In this document: positions 10,441-21,148 of the stretch, piece by piece
How the letters are laid out: the number at the start of each line of letters is the position of its first letter
How positions within the stretch are numbered: position 1 is the stretch's first letter
Assembly (NCBI RefSeq): GCF_017303155.1
Contig: NZ_JAEKJR010000002.1
Location: 1,426,001 to 1,490,000 of the forward strand
Direction: 5' to 3'
DNA: 64,000 nt
Source: Microbulbifer salipaludis
Lineage (GTDB): Bacteria > Pseudomonadota > Gammaproteobacteria > Pseudomonadales > Cellvibrionaceae
Notes under the pieces: model-generated
The model's input: only the letters and a program-made list of their open reading frames with translations
Database searches by the model: none
Told to the model about the DNA's origin: nothing
Position numbers and translations under genes: made by a program

Positions 10441-11376
10441 ATGAATCTCGAAAGAGCCGATCTGAACCTGCTGGTGTATCTGGATGTACTCCTCCGCGAG
10501 CGTAATGTGACCCGCGCCGCCAACCAGCTGGGGCTGTCCCAGCCGGCCATGAGTAATGGCCTGAAACGCCTGCGCGAGCTGTTTGGCGACCCGTTACTGG
10601 TGCGCACCCGGGAGGGCATGATGCCCACCGAGCGTGCACTGGAGCTGCAGCCCATGGTGCGGGAAGCCCTCGCTGCGATTGACCAGGTGATCCAGCCCAA
10701 CCGGGACTTCGCGCCGGCGGATGCCCGCCGCACCTTCCGTATCATGGCCAGTGACTACGCAGAATCCACACTCATTCCGCCGCTGCTGAAGCAATTACGC
10801 GTCAGTGCTCCTGGTATCAGTCTAGACATCATGACGCCCAGTGACGTGAGCTTTGTGGATGTGGAGCAGGGCAAGGTGGACATGGTGATCAACCGGTTTG
10901 ACTCCATGCCGCAGAGCTTTCACCAGGCGACCATTTGGAGTGACACCTTCTCCTGCGTCATGCGTGCGGATAACCCCATCCTGCAGGACTACAATCTGGA
11001 CAGTTATCTGGCCGCACAGCATATCTGGGTGAGTAAAACCGGGATGGGCGTCGGTGTCGGGGTCAACCCGGAGGACGTACAGCGCCTGGGCTGGGTGGAT
11101 GAGGCCATCGGGCGTCTGGGTCAGAAGCGGGATATTTCCGTGTTTACCCGCCATTACCAGGTGGCCATGCTGCTCGCAGAACAAAGTGACCTGATCGTTA
11201 CCGTGCCCACACGCCTCGCGCAGCTCGCCACCAGCAACCCGCGTGTGGCACTGCGGGAGCCACCGCTGCGCATTCCACCGCTGGAGCTGAAGATGGCCTG
11301 GAGCCCCCTGTTACAGCAGAGTGCTCCCCACCGGTGGATGCGCCGTCTGATCCTGGATGTCGGCCGCCAGCTCTGA
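10441..11376 (+). CDS. LysR-family transcriptional regulator
   Basis: 311 residues with the LysR layout. The N-terminal winged helix-turn-helix is at residues 1-65, with VTRAANQLGLSQPAMSNGLKRL as the HTH (shown with its turn at LGLSQ). The periplasmic-binding-like effector domain spans about residues 95-305. The gene lies between divergent aceA and downstream co-oriented glcB, so local control of the glyoxylate shunt is the natural hypothesis. The effector domain (SDYAESTLIPPLL, VDMVINRF) resembles the NodD/NahR-type subgroup. The ATG at 10441 begins MNLERADLNLL, a classic start for this subgroup. No effector can be assigned from sequence. Confidence 0.92.
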   Translation: MNLERADLNLLVYLDVLLRERNVTRAANQLGLSQPAMSNGLKRLRELFGDPLLVRTREGMMPTERALELQPMVREALAAIDQVIQPNRDFAPADARRTFRIMASDYAESTLIPPLLKQLRVSAPGISLDIMTPSDVSFVDVEQGKVDMVINRFDSMPQSFHQATIWSDTFSCVMRADNPILQDYNLDSYLAAQHIWVSKTGMGVGVGVNPEDVQRLGWVDEAIGRLGQKRDISVFTRHYQVAMLLAEQSDLIVTVPTRLAQLATSNPRVALREPPLRIPPLELKMAWSPLLQQSAPHRWMRRLILDVGRQL

Positions 11377-11413
11377 TTTCTTACGGTCAATAATTCATTT
11401 AAGGAATAGTGAA

Positions 11414-11437
11414 GATATTGGCTATAAATTGGCGATA
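11414..11437. promoter_or_regulatory. candidate operator with direct TTGGC repeats upstream of glcB
   Basis: TTGGC occurs at 11418-11422 and 11429-11433, an 11-base period, within an ATAT-flanked segment between the LysR gene and glcB. It resembles the element upstream of aceA at 10313-10338. Tentative. Confidence 0.3.
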
Positions 11438-11535
11438 TGGGTTTGCCGGTGTTTAGAATGCCGCAATTCTCTCTCGAGACAATTACCCGCTCCAATAACA
11501 ACAGCAGTACCCATCACAAGTACAAGAGGTCAGAT

Positions 11536-13710
11536 ATGACGGAAAGAGTCCGTATTGGCGGTCTGCAGATCGCCACAGAACTCCAGGCATTGATTGCACA
11601 GGAAGTCATCCCGGGTACCGGGGTGGACGTCGATGTGTTCTGGGCGGAATTTGAGAAAATCGTCAACGATCTGGCCCCGGTAAATCGCGCACTGCTGAAA
11701 AAGCGCGATGAGATCCAGGCGCGCATGGATCAGTGGTACAGCGAAAATCCCCAGGGCTACAAAAACCTCGACAGCTATAAAGCCTTTCTCCACGACATCG
11801 GTTATCTCGTGGAGGAACCCGCGGACTTCCAGGTAAAAACCGAGGGCGTCGATGCAGAAATCGCCACCATGGCCGGGCCACAGCTGGTCGTGCCGGTGAT
11901 GAACGCCCGCTATGCGCTGAATGCCGCCAATGCCCGCTGGGGTAGTCTGTACGACGCGCTCTACGGTACTGATGTGATCAGTGAAGAAGGGGGCGCGGAA
12001 AAAACCGGCGCATACAACCCGGTGCGCGGTGACAAGGTCATCGCGTACGGGCGTGAATTTCTCGACCAGGCCGCGCCACTCAATGGTGCCAGCCATACCG
12101 ACGTGCGGGAATATCGCATCAATGGCTCCCTGTTCGAAGTCGTGCTGAAAAGTGGCAAGGTTGCAGCGCTCAAGAATAGTCGCCAGTTTGTTGGCTACCG
12201 CGGGCCGCAGGAGGCGCCGGAGGCTCTGCTGCTGGCACACAACGGCCTGCATTTTGAAATCCAGATTGACCGCGAGAGCCCCATCGGCAAAACCGACAAG
12301 GCCGGCGTCAAGGATATTCTGGTGGAATCGGCCCTGACCACCATCATGGATTGCGAAGATTCGGTCGCCGCGGTCGATGCGGAAGACAAGGTGGTGGTGT
12401 ATCGCAACTGGCTGGGCCTGATGAAGGGCGATCTGCAGGAAGCGGTCAAAAAGGGCGACAAGGAAATTTTGCGTACCCTGAACCCGGATCGGGAATACAC
12501 CGGTGCCGAGGGCGGCGTAGTGACATTGCCGGGGCGCAGCCTGATGTTCGTGCGCAACGTGGGCCACCTGATGACCAACGACGCGGTGCTGGACAAAGAC
12601 GGTAACGAAGTACCGGAAGGTATGCTCGACGGCATGATCACCAGCCTGATCGCCATGCACGATCTTCGCGGTAACGGTAACCTGCACAATTCGCGCAGTG
12701 GCAGCGTGTATATCGTCAAACCAAAAATGCACGGACCGGAGGAAGTCGCCTTTGCCAATACGCTGTTTGATCGTATTGAAGATGCGCTCGGTCTTGCGCG
12801 CAATACCCTGAAGATGGGGATTATGGACGAAGAGCGCCGCACCACGGTTAACCTCAAGGCCTGTATCGCGGCCGCGCAGGATCGGGTGGTATTCATCAAT
12901 ACCGGCTTCCTCGATCGCACCGGGGACGAAATTCACACCTCCATGCTGGCCGGCCCGATGATCCGCAAGGGCGACATGAAACAGTCCAAGTGGATTGCGG
13001 CCTATGAAGACTGGAACGTGGACACAGGCCTTGCCACAGGCCTGCAAGGCCGCGCACAGATCGGCAAGGGCATGTGGCCGATACCGGATCAGATGGCGGC
13101 CATGATGCAGGCCAAAATTGCGCATCCCCTGGCCGGCGCCAATACCGCCTGGGTGCCTTCACCCACTGCGGCAACGCTGCACGCGCTGCATTACCACGAG
13201 GTGGATGTTGCCGCCGTGCAGGAGGAGCTTGCCGCACGCAAACCCGCGAGTCTCGACGATATCCTCACCGTACCCGTAGCGGAAAACCCCCAGTGGAGCG
13301 CCGAGGAAATCCAGCGGGAGCTGGACAACAATGCCCAGGGTATTCTCGGCTATGTGGTGCGCTGGGTGGATCAGGGCGTCGGCTGCTCCAAGGTTCCGGA
13401 TATCAATGATGTGGGACTGATGGAAGACCGTGCCACCTTGCGGATTTCCTCGCAGCATATTGCCAATTGGCTGAAGCAGGGCATCTGCACCCGTGCCCAG
13501 GTGGAGGAAACCATGCAGCGTATGGCAGCGGTGGTTGACCGCCAGAATGCGGGCGACCCGGCCTACTGCGACATGGCGCCGAATTTTGACCAGAGTATCG
13601 CTTTCCAGGCGGCGTGCGAGTTGGTATTCGAGGGCTGCGAACAGCCCAATGGTTATACCGAGCCCGTGTTGCATCGCCGACGCCGCGAGTTCAAGGCCCG
13701 CCAACGCTGA
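11536..13710 (+). CDS. glcB: Malate synthase G
   Basis: Condenses glyoxylate with acetyl-CoA to give malate, completing the glyoxylate shunt. From the ATG at 11536 the protein is 724 residues, matching the ~723-residue G isoform. This start has an AAGAGGT ribosome-binding site five bases upstream; in-frame codons further upstream give a non-homologous leader. Visible family features include the [13 protein letters not shown] segment (metal and glyoxylate region), [14 protein letters not shown], and the C-terminal [16 protein letters not shown] segment. It is followed by a strong terminator, so it is probably monocistronic. Confidence 0.97.
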   Translation: MTERVRIGGLQIATELQALIAQEVIPGTGVDVDVFWAEFEKIVNDLAPVNRALLKKRDEIQARMDQWYSENPQGYKNLDSYKAFLHDIGYLVEEPADFQVKTEGVDAEIATMAGPQLVVPVMNARYALNAANARWGSLYDALYGTDVISEEGGAEKTGAYNPVRGDKVIAYGREFLDQAAPLNGASHTDVREYRINGSLFEVVLKSGKVAALKNSRQFVGYRGPQEAPEALLLAHNGLHFEIQIDRESPIGKTDKAGVKDILVESALTTIMDCEDSVAAVDAEDKVVVYRNWLGLMKGDLQEAVKKGDKEILRTLNPDREYTGAEGGVVTLPGRSLMFVRNVGHLMTNDAVLDKDGNEVPEGMLDGMITSLIAMHDLRGNGNLHNSRSGSVYIVKPKMHGPEEVAFANTLFDRIEDALGLARNTLKMGIMDEERRTTVNLKACIAAAQDRVVFINTGFLDRTGDEIHTSMLAGPMIRKGDMKQSKWIAAYEDWNVDTGLATGLQGRAQIGKGMWPIPDQMAAMMQAKIAHPLAGANTAWVPSPTAATLHALHYHEVDVAAVQEELAARKPASLDDILTVPVAENPQWSAEEIQRELDNNAQGILGYVVRWVDQGVGCSKVPDINDVGLMEDRATLRISSQHIANWLKQGICTRAQVEETMQRMAAVVDRQNAGDPAYCDMAPNFDQSIAFQAACELVFEGCEQPNGYTEPVLHRRRREFKARQR

Positions 13711-13737
13711 GCCTGAGTTGGTTGTAAAAAAATGAAC

Positions 13738-13763
13738 AAGCCCCGCCGCGCGCGGGGCTTTTT
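13738..13763 (+). terminator. Rho-independent terminator after glcB
   Basis: 9-bp stem AAGCCCCGC / GCGGGGCTT with a 5-base loop and a run of Ts, 27 bases past the glcB stop. Confidence 0.9.
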
Positions 13764-13826
13764 ATTTGTGTAAGCTGGACAGTGTTTGTTTGATTGCGTT
13801 TTGTATCCCAACAAAAGGAAGTGATG

Positions 13827-14147
13827 ATGCTTAAAACAACAACCCCGACCGTGGAAGGTCGGCCGATTCAGGAATATCTTGGTGTTGTGGTCGGTGAGGC
13901 GATCCTTGGCGCAAATATTTTCAAGGATATTTTCGGCTCCATCACTGACATCATCGGCGGCCGCTCCGGTTCCTACGAGCGGGAAATGGGCAAGGCGCGC
14001 AAGATTGCCATTGCCGAAATTGAAGCCCAGACCCGCGCCCTGGGTGGCAATGCGATTGTCGGCATTGACCTCGACTACGAAGTGGTCGGTGAGAAGGGCG
14101 GCATGATGATGGTCAGCGTCAGTGGCACCGCGGTCCGACTTGGCTGA
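13827..14147 (+). CDS. YbjQ/UPF0145 family protein
   Basis: Small cytosolic protein (106 aa) of the YbjQ/DUF74 (UPF0145) family. It is recognised by the closely conserved pattern [37 protein letters not shown] and the terminal [11 protein letters not shown]. Members form small oligomeric beta/alpha folds sometimes called heavy-metal-binding domains; the biochemical role is not established. The preferred start is the ATG at 13827, which gives the family length and has AAAGGAA six bases upstream. The tandem ATG at 13824 is possible. An upstream TTG extension would add 11 unlikely residues. It ends just before fdhD, but a functional link is not evident. Confidence 0.88.
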   Translation: MLKTTTPTVEGRPIQEYLGVVVGEAILGANIFKDIFGSITDIIGGRSGSYEREMGKARKIAIAEIEAQTRALGGNAIVGIDLDYEVVGEKGGMMMVSVSGTAVRLG

Positions 14148-14183
14148 AGCCATGGGTTGCCGGCTTTTTCGAGCGCGCCTGCA

Positions 14184-15116
14184 ATGAGCGTGCGGCATCC
14201 ACGGCCACCCGCTGAGGTCGCCTACCTGACGCTCTCTGGTAGCGAGGAGGCGCCCCTGTTGTCCGCGGCCCGTGACGCTTCCCAGTACCAACTTTGCCAC
14301 CAGTTGCTCGCACAGGAAGTGGCGGTGGCGTTCTGCTACAACGGAATCAGTCACGCGGTAATGATGGCAAGCCCCGACGGCCTGGAAGACTTCGCCTACG
14401 GCTTCAGTTTTTGCGCCGGCGTCATCGAACACTGCGATCAGATTCTGGATCTGGAATTGACGCGGGATGCGTATCCGGGTCCAGACCTTACCCACTATCC
14501 AGAGGGTCGCGAAGACGCCGTTCAACTCAACATAACCCTCAGCCAGCGCGCGGCCAGTGCGTTGCGCGCGTTGCGCCGGTCATTGGCCGGCGGCAGCGGT
14601 TGCGGCGTGTGTGGTAGCGAAGCGCTGGCGCAGGTGCTCGCCCCGCCCGCAGGCCAGACTGACGGCCGTTTCGCCCCGTTACCACCGACCGCTTTTCTCT
14701 GCAATGTGCGACAACGCTTCCGCCAGGTTCAGCAATCTCGCCGTGCCAGTGGGGCCATGCACAGCGCCATCTATGTGGATGCCGACGGCACAACCCGCCT
14801 GTGCCGCGAGGACATTGGTCGTCACAACGCACTGGACAAGTTGATCGGTGCCTGCCTGCGCGAGGGACTGGATGTGAGCGCGGGCTTTGTGGCGCTGACC
14901 AGCCGCTGCAGCCACGAACTGATTCAGAAAGCGCTGCGCGCCCGTATCGGTACGCTGGTGAGCCTCGCTTCGCCATCGGATATGGCGGTGCGCTGGGCAC
15001 GCCGCCATGGGCTCAACCTGGTGCACCTGCCGGTGCAGGGGCCTGCACGCCTGTACAGTGGGGCCGGCCTGGAGTACCCGCGGGGTGCGCCTGTAGAACA
15101 GGGGGCAAAAACATGA
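14184..15116 (+). CDS. fdhD: Formate dehydrogenase accessory sulfurtransferase FdhD
   Basis: FdhD transfers sulfur from a cysteine desulfurase to the molybdenum cofactor of formate-dehydrogenase-type enzymes. The redox-active cysteine pair CGVC is visible at about residues 140-143, followed by the conserved SEAL. The DIGRHNALDKLIG motif in the second half is the other strong family signature. The ATG at 14184 gives 310 residues (E. coli FdhD is 277); a TTG at 14157 is an alternative. The stop overlaps the start of the next gene (ATGA), so translation is coupled to the molybdoenzyme it presumably matures. Confidence 0.93.
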   Translation: MSVRHPRPPAEVAYLTLSGSEEAPLLSAARDASQYQLCHQLLAQEVAVAFCYNGISHAVMMASPDGLEDFAYGFSFCAGVIEHCDQILDLELTRDAYPGPDLTHYPEGREDAVQLNITLSQRAASALRALRRSLAGGSGCGVCGSEALAQVLAPPAGQTDGRFAPLPPTAFLCNVRQRFRQVQQSRRASGAMHSAIYVDADGTTRLCREDIGRHNALDKLIGACLREGLDVSAGFVALTSRCSHELIQKALRARIGTLVSLASPSDMAVRWARRHGLNLVHLPVQGPARLYSGAGLEYPRGAPVEQGAKT

Positions 15117-17452
15117 AAACACCTGTGGATCGCTTTCGTTTTCGCCCGTACCAGCGGCCTGCGGCGGGGTGGGGTGCATTGCGCAGTGTTGCCCATGCCT
15201 GGCTCGACAGCCGCCAGCCGTTCAAAAACCTGCGTGCGATGTTGCAGACCAATCAGCACGGCGGGTTTGACTGTCCCGGGTGTGCCTGGGGCGAGGCGCC
15301 GCAAGAAGGCCGTATACGATTCTGTGAAAACGGCGCCAAAGCCGTGAACTGGGAGGCTTCGGGAAGAGGCGTGGATCGCGCGTTTTTTGCCCGTCATTCC
15401 GTCGATGACCTGGCTGCCCATGACGACTACTGGCTCGAGTATCAGGGGCGACTGGTCGAACCCATGTTTCTCGACGGTACCAGTGACCATTACCGGCCTA
15501 TCTCCTGGGATGAGGCCTTTGCCCTGATCGCCCGGCACCTGAAATCGCTGGATTCCCCGGATCAGGCCGCGTTTTATACCTCCGGGCGGGCCAGTAATGA
15601 GGCGGCCTTCCTGTACCAGCTTTTTGCGCGCGCGTTCGGCACCAATAACCTGCCGGACTGCTCGAATATGTGCCACGAGGCCAGCGGCGTCGCACTCAAG
15701 CAAAGTATCGGTACCGGCAAAGGCACTGTCACCTACGACGACTTCGCGAAAGCGGAAGCCATTTTTGTTATTGGCCAGAACCCAGGCACCAATCACCCGA
15801 GAATGCTCGAGCCGTTGCGTGAGGCGGTTGCCCGAGGGGCACAGGTGGTGGTACTGAATCCTCTACGAGAGAGGGGCCTCGAGCGTTTCCAGGCACCGCA
15901 GGATCCGGTGCAGATGTTGACCGGCGGTGAATCGCCCATGAACACGGCCTATCTGCGCCCGGCTCTGGGTGGTGACATGGCCGCCATACGCGGGATCGCC
16001 AAGTTTCTGCTGCGCTGGCAGGCGGAGGCTGAAGACCGCGGAAGAGAAGAGGAAGGCCCCCTTGATCGGGCATTCATCGCCGAGCATTGCGCGGGCTTTG
16101 ACGATTATCGCGCAACGGTAGATGCCACCACCTGGGCGGAAATCAGTGCGTTCAGCGGTCTGGAAAAAGATGCGCTTGAGCGGGCCGCGCATATTTTCTG
16201 CCGCAGTAACGCGACCATAATTTGCTGGGCCATGGGGATCACCCAGCATCGTCACTCGGTGGCAACCATACAGGAGATCACCAACCTGCAACTCATGCGC
16301 GGCCAGATCGGTCGACCGGGCGCGGGCCTGTGTCCGGTGCGCGGGCACAGTAATGTGCAGGGTGACCGCACTATGGGAATCAATGACCGCCCGCCGCCGC
16401 AGCTGCTTGATGCCCTGGAGTCCCGCTTCGGTTTTACGGTACCCCGCAAGCCTGGCTACAACGTGGTACAAGCCATTGAAGCGATGGTGGCTGGCAACAT
16501 CAAGGTGTTTATCGGCCTGGGTGGTAACTTCGCGCAGGCGACCCCGGATAGCGGGCGTACCCATCGCGGGTTACGCAACTGTGAGCTGAGCGTGCAGATC
16601 AGCACCAAACTGAACCGCAGTCACCTGGTGACCGGCAAGAAAGCCCTGATATTGCCATGCCTTGGGCGCTCCGACGTAGATGTGCAATCGGCAGGGCCAC
16701 AGGCCGTCACCGTGGAAGACTCTTTCAGCATGGTGCATGCCTCCTATGGACAGCTGAAGCCACTGTCACGGGAGATGCGCTCGGAACCTGCCATTGTTGC
16801 AGGCATTGCCCAGGCGACACTGGGCGATACTCCTGTGCCCTGGTGCACCCTCACTGAGGATTACCGGCGCATCCGGGCGCTCATCGGGGATGTCATCCCC
16901 GGCTTCGAACACTTCGAGGAAAAGTTGCAACAACCCGGCGGGTTTTATCTGCAGAATCCCGCAGGGCAGCGCCGCTGGCATACCGACAGCGGCAAGGCTA
17001 ATTTCGTCAGCCACAGCCTGCCAGCGCCGCTGCCGCCGGAAGTGCTGGAAAAAATTGGCAGGAAGGGTGCGCGTAAAGCGGACCTGGTGCTGCAGACGTT
17101 GCGCTCTCACGATCAGTACAACACAACGGTGTACGGGCTGGACGATCGCTACCGCGGTGTGAAAGGTGAGCGCCACGTACTGTTCGCGCATCTGGAGGAT
17201 ATTCGCCGACTGGGATTTGCCGACCGCGACCGGGTAGATATTGTTTCCCTGTGGAGCGACGAGGTTGAACGTCGTGTGGTGGGCTTTACCCTGATCGCAT
17301 TTGATATTCCCAGGGGCCAGGCCGCGGCTTACTACCCCGAAGCCAATCCGCTGGTACCGCTGGAGAGTTACGGGGTCGGTAGTTTTACACCGACCTCAAA
17401 ATATATCGCCATCCGCCTGGAGCCAAGCTCGGCACCGCAACGAATCGTGTAA
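15113..17452 (+). CDS. FdhF/YdeP-family molybdopterin oxidoreductase
   Basis: 779-residue enzyme of the molybdopterin oxidoreductase superfamily, closest in layout to E. coli YdeP (759 aa). An N-terminal cysteine motif (CPGC at residues 54-57, another Cys at 71) lies where FdhF-type enzymes carry an iron-sulfur site. The catalytic-domain segment CSNMCHEASG has Cys187 near the position expected for the active-site ligand. VIGQNPGTNHPRM and the C-terminal molydopterin-binding region (RSHDQYNTTVYG) are conserved. The usual formate dehydrogenase partner subunits are absent. The physiological reaction of YdeP-like enzymes is unsettled, so formate oxidation should not be assumed. Start at ATG 15113, overlapping the fdhD stop. 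Confidence 0.88.
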   Translation: MKTPVDRFRFRPYQRPAAGWGALRSVAHAWLDSRQPFKNLRAMLQTNQHGGFDCPGCAWGEAPQEGRIRFCENGAKAVNWEASGRGVDRAFFARHSVDDLAAHDDYWLEYQGRLVEPMFLDGTSDHYRPISWDEAFALIARHLKSLDSPDQAAFYTSGRASNEAAFLYQLFARAFGTNNLPDCSNMCHEASGVALKQSIGTGKGTVTYDDFAKAEAIFVIGQNPGTNHPRMLEPLREAVARGAQVVVLNPLRERGLERFQAPQDPVQMLTGGESPMNTAYLRPALGGDMAAIRGIAKFLLRWQAEAEDRGREEEGPLDRAFIAEHCAGFDDYRATVDATTWAEISAFSGLEKDALERAAHIFCRSNATIICWAMGITQHRHSVATIQEITNLQLMRGQIGRPGAGLCPVRGHSNVQGDRTMGINDRPPPQLLDALESRFGFTVPRKPGYNVVQAIEAMVAGNIKVFIGLGGNFAQATPDSGRTHRGLRNCELSVQISTKLNRSHLVTGKKALILPCLGRSDVDVQSAGPQAVTVEDSFSMVHASYGQLKPLSREMRSEPAIVAGIAQATLGDTPVPWCTLTEDYRRIRALIGDVIPGFEHFEEKLQQPGGFYLQNPAGQRRWHTDSGKANFVSHSLPAPLPPEVLEKIGRKGARKADLVLQTLRSHDQYNTTVYGLDDRYRGVKGERHVLFAHLEDIRRLGFADRDRVDIVSLWSDEVERRVVGFTLIAFDIPRGQAAAYYPEANPLVPLESYGVGSFTPTSKYIAIRLEPSSAPQRIV

Positions 17453-17487
17453 CAGAGGGTTGCTGGTAGGCAAACGCCGGGAACCCG

Positions 17488-18009
17488 CTAAAGCACAAAT
17501 TGCCGTAATTCGGGGTCCGGGCGCGCGTGTAGCCAGGCTTGTGCAAATACTTCCTGAAGCTGCCGTACCCGCACCGGATTGTCGGAATGGTAGTGGCCCT
17601 GCCATTTGTCGTGATCGGCACGTTGCAGTACCTGTGTGGTGTCGCCCAGTGCGAATTCCCAGTCGGAGGGCTCGGTGGAAGGCTGAATTTTCTTGAGTGC
17701 AATCCGGCTACCGAGGCGCTGCAGCAACGGCAGCAGCGGGTGGGGGCGACGCAATAATGGTTCGCTGTCGGCAATCAGTATTTGCACACGCGCATAACGG
17801 CTGCTGCGTGCGAAATCCGAGAGTTTCTGCACGATTGCGGGCTCACCGTAGAGGGCGTGCGGGAGATTTTGAGAGTAGATGTGCAGGTGGCGGCGGGTAC
17901 TGCCGACCAACTGCGTCAGCGCGTCGCGAAAGCGGTCGATATCCGCGAGTGGGGCGCCCGTGGCGCCCGGCGAAGGTCGCTTACCGCTCGCAGTCGTCGG
18001 CATTTTCAC
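17488..18009 (-). CDS. Conserved hypothetical protein, possibly DUF7931
   Basis: A 173-residue reverse-strand gene overlapping the end of the GNAT gene upstream by 29 bases (or 23 if the second ATG at 18003 is used). I recognise no enzyme motif with certainty. The central stretch (HIYSQNLPHALYG, VQILIADSEPLLRR) and the later DHDKWQGHYHSDNPVRVRQL look like one half of a phospholipase-D-like fold without a proper HKD motif. That resembles a small family (DUF7931, from memory, unverified) often found beside GNAT genes in pseudomonads. Overlap with the GNAT indicates co-translation. No signal peptide or membrane segment. Confidence 0.6.
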   Translation of the reverse strand: MKMPTTASGKRPSPGATGAPLADIDRFRDALTQLVGSTRRHLHIYSQNLPHALYGEPAIVQKLSDFARSSRYARVQILIADSEPLLRRPHPLLPLLQRLGSRIALKKIQPSTEPSDWEFALGDTTQVLQRADHDKWQGHYHSDNPVRVRQLQEVFAQAWLHARPDPELRQFVL

Positions 18010-18442
18010 TGGGTTCTTTATCGCTCAGGGTCAGGTCCATGCGCACATGGGGAATACCCGCTTCCATAAACTCGTCGCCAGATTTGGCGAACCCCGCTTT
18101 TTCATAAAAGGGAACGGCTTGCACCTGGGCGTTAAGGTAGACGTTTTTCTGGCCGGAAACACGCGCAAACTTACAGATTCGTTGCAGCAGCTCCAGGCCG
18201 GCCCCCAGTCCTCGCGCCTCTTTCAGAATGGCCATGCGCCCGATTTTTCCGCCGCCGGTGAGGCGACCGGTACCGATGGGCTTATTGTCATGGTAGATGA
18301 GGAAGTGCTGGGCACTTTCTTCAAATTCATCCCACTCCAGCTCGGGTGGAACCTGTTGCTCTTCAACGAATACCTTCTGACGGACGCTGCGAATGGCATC
18401 CCGGTCGCTCTGCCAGTCGGCAAGACGTACAAACAGACTCAT
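17981..18442 (-). CDS. GNAT-family N-acetyltransferase
   Basis: 153 residues with the GNAT fold. The acetyl-CoA-binding motif A is visible as GRMAILKEARGLGAGLELLQ (residues ~88-107), preceded by the GTGRL strand. The N-terminal RSVRQKVFVEEQQVPPELEWDEFEES region is typical of the ElaA/YjcF-like subgroup, small-molecule or protein acetyltransferases of unknown substrate. It lies 18 bases downstream of the roxA stop on the same strand and overlaps the following hypothetical gene, suggesting a roxA-GNAT-hypothetical unit. Confidence 0.88.
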   Translation of the reverse strand: MSLFVRLADWQSDRDAIRSVRQKVFVEEQQVPPELEWDEFEESAQHFLIYHDNKPIGTGRLTGGGKIGRMAILKEARGLGAGLELLQRICKFARVSGQKNVYLNAQVQAVPFYEKAGFAKSGDEFMEAGIPHVRMDLTLSDKEPSENADDCER

Positions 18443-18460
18443 GAACCGCGCTCCTACCTA

Positions 18461-19669
18461 TTATTCGTCCTGATCGTCTTCCTGATCGTAATCAGTCAGG
18501 GCCTCAGGGTAAATGAGGCTGCCCTGGGATACCAGCAGGTCGAGTAATCCACCGGACGCGGCGAGCTCCGGGTAGGCGTCGATGTCGTGTTGATCCAGGG
18601 TTCGGTTTTGACAAAAACCCTCGGCGAACAGCAGTGGTGCGGGGAAGGATTCGCCATCCACGAACAGGCTGGCCGGTTCCCTCGCGAAAGCGCAGCGGGA
18701 GCCCGGGTTCAAAATCAGGCTGCCGCCGGCGGCAAGTTGCTCACGCCAGTCGTCGGCGCTGCCCGCATCCAGTGCCACCGTATCGGGATATTTAGCCTCG
18801 GTCATGATGGCCCCGAACCACTGGGCGATGTTCTGCGGTTGCTGCAGCCAGTCAGCCAGATGGCGCTGCACCCGGGCAACAGTCGCGGCATCGATCTCGG
18901 ACGGGTTGGCCGGTAACGCAAGGTCAGGATCGGTGTAGCGGTAGTGATCTGGCAGGCCCGCGGCCAGTTCCGCTGCCAGGTCTTCCAGCATGGTACTGGC
19001 CGAAGGCGCACGGAACCCGATCGAAATCGTGGTACAGCCGCCTTCGGCTATACCCCAGTGGCTGTATTGCGGGGGCAGGTACAGCATATCGCCTGGCTCA
19101 AGCAGCCAGCTGGCCTGGGCTTCAAATTCCTTCAGGATATTGAGTGGGGTGCCCTCAACACGCGGACTGCTGGCATCCGCCTTGGCGCCCAGGTGCCAAC
19201 GGCGCTTGCCCTCCGCCTGTAGCAGAAACACATCGTAAAAATCGTAATGGGGGCCGACGCTGCCCTGATCAGCGGCGTAGCTGATCATGATGTCGTCGAG
19301 CCGCCAGTCGGGGAGAAAGCGGAAGTGCTCCTTGAGCGCTGCCACTTCGGGGATCCATTGGTCGACCGCCTGCACCAGCAGGGTCCAGTGGCTGTTTGGC
19401 AGCGAGAAGAAATCTTGTTCGGTAAACGGGCCCGTGCGCAATTGCCACGGGCCCTCAATACCGTTTTCTTCGATCAGGCGGGACTCAATCTGCTCTTCCA
19501 GCGCCATGCCGGCGAGCTCTTCGCCGGTAATGGGTGTTTCAAAACCTGGAAACGCGTTGCGAATCAGCAGCGGCTTTTTCTGCCAGTAGTCCCGCAAGAA
19601 GGTTTCCACCGGGATATCGCCGAGGTGGGTCAAAGGTTCAACCGTGTGGTGTTGGCCCGGCTCGGTCAT
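18461..19669 (-). CDS. roxA: Ribosomal protein uL16 3-hydroxylase (JmjC/cupin oxygenase, RoxA/YcfD)
   Basis: Fe(II)/2-oxoglutarate-dependent oxygenase that in E. coli hydroxylates an arginine of ribosomal protein L16. The iron triad is visible: HxD in GPHYDFYD (His141, Asp143) and the distal histidine in LPPQYSHWG (His204). The N-terminal FLRDYWQKKPLLIRNAFP is the hallmark of this prokaryotic JmjC group. A C-terminal winged-helix-like region follows. The ATG at 19669, with GGAGA upstream, gives 402 residues (E. coli 373). The next gene downstream is a GNAT; purB lies just upstream on the same strand, 37 bases away. Confidence 0.93.
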   Translation of the reverse strand: MTEPGQHHTVEPLTHLGDIPVETFLRDYWQKKPLLIRNAFPGFETPITGEELAGMALEEQIESRLIEENGIEGPWQLRTGPFTEQDFFSLPNSHWTLLVQAVDQWIPEVAALKEHFRFLPDWRLDDIMISYAADQGSVGPHYDFYDVFLLQAEGKRRWHLGAKADASSPRVEGTPLNILKEFEAQASWLLEPGDMLYLPPQYSHWGIAEGGCTTISIGFRAPSASTMLEDLAAELAAGLPDHYRYTDPDLALPANPSEIDAATVARVQRHLADWLQQPQNIAQWFGAIMTEAKYPDTVALDAGSADDWREQLAAGGSLILNPGSRCAFAREPASLFVDGESFPAPLLFAEGFCQNRTLDQHDIDAYPELAASGGLLDLLVSQGSLIYPEALTDYDQEDDQDE

Positions 19670-19706
19670 GGCGAAATCTCCCGGTGTATGGCGTGGTGGG
19701 GCGCGC

Positions 19707-21137
<1,431 letters not shown>

Positions 21138-21148
21138 TTAGAAATCAG

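Noticed and set aside
11530..13125. 531-codon reverse frame inside glcB
   Set aside because: Antisense shadow of malate synthase G; no family features.
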